Below, in pieces: positions 39,728 to 41,262 of a stretch of DNA of 41,262 nucleotides. The notes below the pieces were generated by a model. It saw nothing but the letters and a program-made list of their open reading frames with translations, ran no database searches and had not been told where the DNA came from. The DNA is taken from assembly GCF_900111365.1 (NCBI RefSeq), contig NZ_FOGZ01000026.1:1-41262 (forward strand), written 5' to 3'. How positions within the stretch are numbered: the first letter of the stretch is position 1; each line of letters starts with the position of its first letter. The position numbers and the translations under genes are program-made. The DNA comes from Propionibacterium cyclohexanicum. GTDB taxonomy: Bacteria; Actinomycetota; Actinomycetes; Propionibacteriales; Propionibacteriaceae.

Positions 39728-40735
39728 TTGCTGATCGGTGAGGTGGCGCAGCGTTCGGGCATCAGTGCGCGGATGCTGCGCCACTATGACCGAATCGGTT
39801 TGGTATCTCCCTCGGAGCGAACATCGGGTGGATATCGGGAATACTCCGAGAGCGATATGCGTCGGCTGTTCCACGTCGAGGGCTTGCGCTCTTTGGGATT
39901 GAGCCTTGCTCAGATCGCGGAGGCGATCGACGACCAGACGTTCGATCCCGCCGCGATGGTCGACGACGTCATCGAACGCACGCGAGAGCAGATCACGCGT
40001 GGGCAGGAGCTGGTGCAGCGACTGGAAGATGTACAGGCCACCGCCCCGAAAACGTGGGCTGATGTCTTGCGCACTATCGGGCTCATCCGAGGATTGGAAT
40101 CGCCCAGCCCTTCACATCGACAGCAATTGGCGCTGAAGATCGCCGAACCAGAGCAGCGCGATGTCCCCGTACTTGTCGAGGCCATGCTGCGCGAGAACGC
40201 TGAAGCCGCTGCCGGTGCCCTGCAATGGGCTATCGCTCGAAGCGGGGATACAGCGATCCCCGCTCTTGCCCAGGCCTTGGACTCCCAGGACAGCGAGCGG
40301 AGACGTCGCGCGTTCGATGCTTTGGTGAAACTCGACACCCCCGCCGCGAGGCAGGTCATCATGGGATTGACGAAACATGAGGATCTTCGTATCCGAAACC
40401 GCGCGATCATTGCCCGCGCGCACCACAGTAAGAAGGGCTCCATCAGCGCACTGATCGCGCTCATCAGCACTGGTCAGGACGACGTCGAGGCCGCTGACGC
40501 GCTCACAGAACTCGCCCTCCGTTACGGGCAGGTCGATCGAGTCGTGGCTGCCCTGGCAAGGGCGCTGAAGACCGCAGATCCCGACACCCGCCGTCGCTTG
40601 GTTGCCGCACTGAACGATCTTCCGCCAGACGCAACGAAAGACACTCTCACGTCACTTCTCAATGACGAAGACCGCGCCACAGCGCTGACCGCCAGATTCA
40701 TCCTCGACACGCAAGCCAAGGACGCACGAGCGTAG
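39728..40735 (+). CDS. MerR-family regulator with a HEAT-like C-terminal domain
   Basis: This 335-residue regulator has a MerR HTH (LIGEVAQRSGISARMLRHYDRIGLV, then SGGYREYSESDMRRLFHVEGLRSLGLSLAQI) and a dimerisation helix, then about 200 residues of helical repeats: RDVPVLVEAMLRENAEAAAGAL, AIPALAQALDSQDSERRRRAFDALVKL, RQVIMGLTKHEDLRIRNRAIIARA and SALIALISTGQDDVEAADALTELA. MerR effector domains are usually short or of the GyrI/TipAS type, so a HEAT array is unusual. It starts with TTG at 39728, with AAGGAG 6 bases upstream. Confidence 0.82.
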   Translation: MLIGEVAQRSGISARMLRHYDRIGLVSPSERTSGGYREYSESDMRRLFHVEGLRSLGLSLAQIAEAIDDQTFDPAAMVDDVIERTREQITRGQELVQRLEDVQATAPKTWADVLRTIGLIRGLESPSPSHRQQLALKIAEPEQRDVPVLVEAMLRENAEAAAGALQWAIARSGDTAIPALAQALDSQDSERRRRAFDALVKLDTPAARQVIMGLTKHEDLRIRNRAIIARAHHSKKGSISALIALISTGQDDVEAADALTELALRYGQVDRVVAALARALKTADPDTRRRLVAALNDLPPDATKDTLTSLLNDEDRATALTARFILDTQAKDARA

Positions 40736-40803
40736 CCGTAGGGCACTCAACGTGCTCTGCGTAAGACCCGGCTTTCCTCGAACGCCAGCGCAGATATTTG
40801 AGC

Positions 40804-40826
40804 TGCCACGCGTCGTGTGAACGAGG
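40804..40826 (+). repeat. Right copy of the 23-base direct repeat
   Basis: TGCCACGCGTCGTG-TG-AACGAGG differs from 38672-38694 at two positions and lies 69 bases past the MerR stop. Confidence 0.65.
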
Positions 40827-40853
40827 ATCAGCGCGTGCTGAGAGAATCGATCC

Positions 40854-41021
40854 ATGGCCTCTCCGCAGACGCCCGACGTTCGCGCAGCACTGTCGAGACT
40901 GCCCCTGCTCGGGAAGAACTCGTCTAGGCCGCTGGGCGCCGGGCTCCTGGCCTCGGGAGTGCTCGCCGTGACGATCCGCAAGATTCAGTCGGAGCTGTCC
41001 CATGACGCCTCCGCGGACTGA
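40854..41021 (+). CDS. Possible 55-residue small protein
   Basis: An ATG at 40854 opens 55 codons to a TGA at 41019-41021: MASPQTPDVRAALSRL, then a possible short hydrophobic stretch GAGLLASGVLAVTI, and a basic-to-acidic tail. The ribosome site is weak (GAGAGAA). I recognise no family. It may be a chance frame in GC-rich DNA; the remainder of the 40736-41167 region shows only the direct repeat. Confidence 0.25.
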   Translation: MASPQTPDVRAALSRLPLLGKNSSRPLGAGLLASGVLAVTIRKIQSELSHDASAD

Positions 41022-41167
41022 CCCGCTTCCATGGTCTTGATCTTCGAACTGCCCTGCTCTCGCCGCTGTCGCAGGCCGTGTGAATAGCGTCTATCCGGTG
41101 AGACGTCAGACAAGTTCGCGATATCGATCGGGTAGTCCGAGCTCCCAGCGACTGCGGAGGTATTCGA

Positions 41168-41262
41168 GGCTCATCCCAATCGAGGGTGTAGTTGGGGTCT
41201 GAATCCGCCTGTCTCGAGCAGGCTTCTGGCGATGTAGTTGGTGAGGTTGCGGAAGCCCAGGG
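41168..41262 (-). mobile_element. End of a second ISL3-type element, inverted
   Basis: The minus strand encodes the same transposase tail as the window start, in inverted orientation: LGFRNLTNYIARSLLETGG, then FRPQLHPRLG and a stop at 41171-41173. The plus-strand boundary begins GGCTCATCCC, a degenerate version of the GGCTCTTCA terminus at the left edge. DNA similarity to the left copy is high but not complete, so they are related elements rather than one recent copy. Confidence 0.6.

Noticed and set aside
1-41262. CRISPR array or toxin-antitoxin pair
   Set aside because: No regularly spaced repeats of 25-40 bases with unique spacers, no cas genes, and no recognisable toxin-antitoxin pair were seen. 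The tandem repeats present have no spacers.

Overview
The window is about 41 kb of high-GC DNA with actinobacterial gene content: DUF5318-ponA-GT87, rpsF-ssb-rpsR-rplI, WYL and FadR-type regulators, a DtxR/IdeR-type iron box and a cobalamin riboswitch. The mix of B12-linked cobalt uptake, gluconate use and a polyol PTS fits the Propionibacteriaceae (a Propionibacterium or close relative). That placement is inference from gene content, not from a marker gene.

Layout, left to right. (1) 1-280: the end of an ISL3-type insertion sequence cuts a lipoprotein gene that has a DtxR-like box in front of it. (2) 471-2643: a quaternary-amine (OpuC/ProVW type) ABC transporter without a binding protein. 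(3) 2702-5034: an aminotransferase, a DUF1697 protein and a short ABATE-like protein. (4) 5248-7201: the conserved rplI-rpsR-ssb-rpsF operon on the minus strand, closed by a strong hairpin. (5) 7363-13033: a patchwork of a PfpI/DJ-1 protein, fragments of umuC and an IS3-type transposase, an sdpR/sdpI pair with a broken sdpI, a dead IS481 element, an alpha/beta hydrolase divergent from a WYL regulator, a second IS481 remnant and a rhodanese-like protein. (6) 13252-18354: an MFS transporter and a gluconate cluster (gnd, gntP, gntK, divergent FadR-type gntR). (7) 18513-23426: a galactitol-family PTS (gatABC) divergent from a SorC regulator that overlaps a GpsA-like dehydrogenase gene. (8) 23576-25362: an AAA ATPase overlapping a Tag-type DNA glycosylase gene. 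(9) 25523-28545: a cobalamin riboswitch followed by cbtB, cbtA and a NapH-like membrane Fe-S protein. (10) 28684-33888: DUF5318, ponA and two membrane mannosyltransferase-like genes, tightly coupled. (11) 34041-34113: tRNA-Ala(TGC). (12) 34831-41021: an accessory block with a double-ATPase ABC exporter, its permease, a TetR regulator, and a two-gene module of a HEAT-repeat protein and a MerR regulator with a HEAT-like C-terminus. (13) 41168-41262: a second, inverted ISL3-type end.

How it fits together. The ponA group and the rpsF-rplI group are close neighbours in many actinobacteria. Here they lie on the same strand about 21 kb apart, so the sugar, polyol, cobalt and IS-rich material between them reads as an insertion into an old cluster. 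The carbon genes converge on the pentose phosphate pathway: GntP imports gluconate, GntK phosphorylates it and Gnd decarboxylates it, while the Gat PTS should deliver a polyol phosphate that the GpsA-like enzyme could oxidise. Several loci show clear palindromic operators next to their own regulator gene. Short tandem duplications recur at gene ends and leaders in the left 29 kb. Both window edges are related IS ends facing each other, which is also what contig breaks at repeats would look like.
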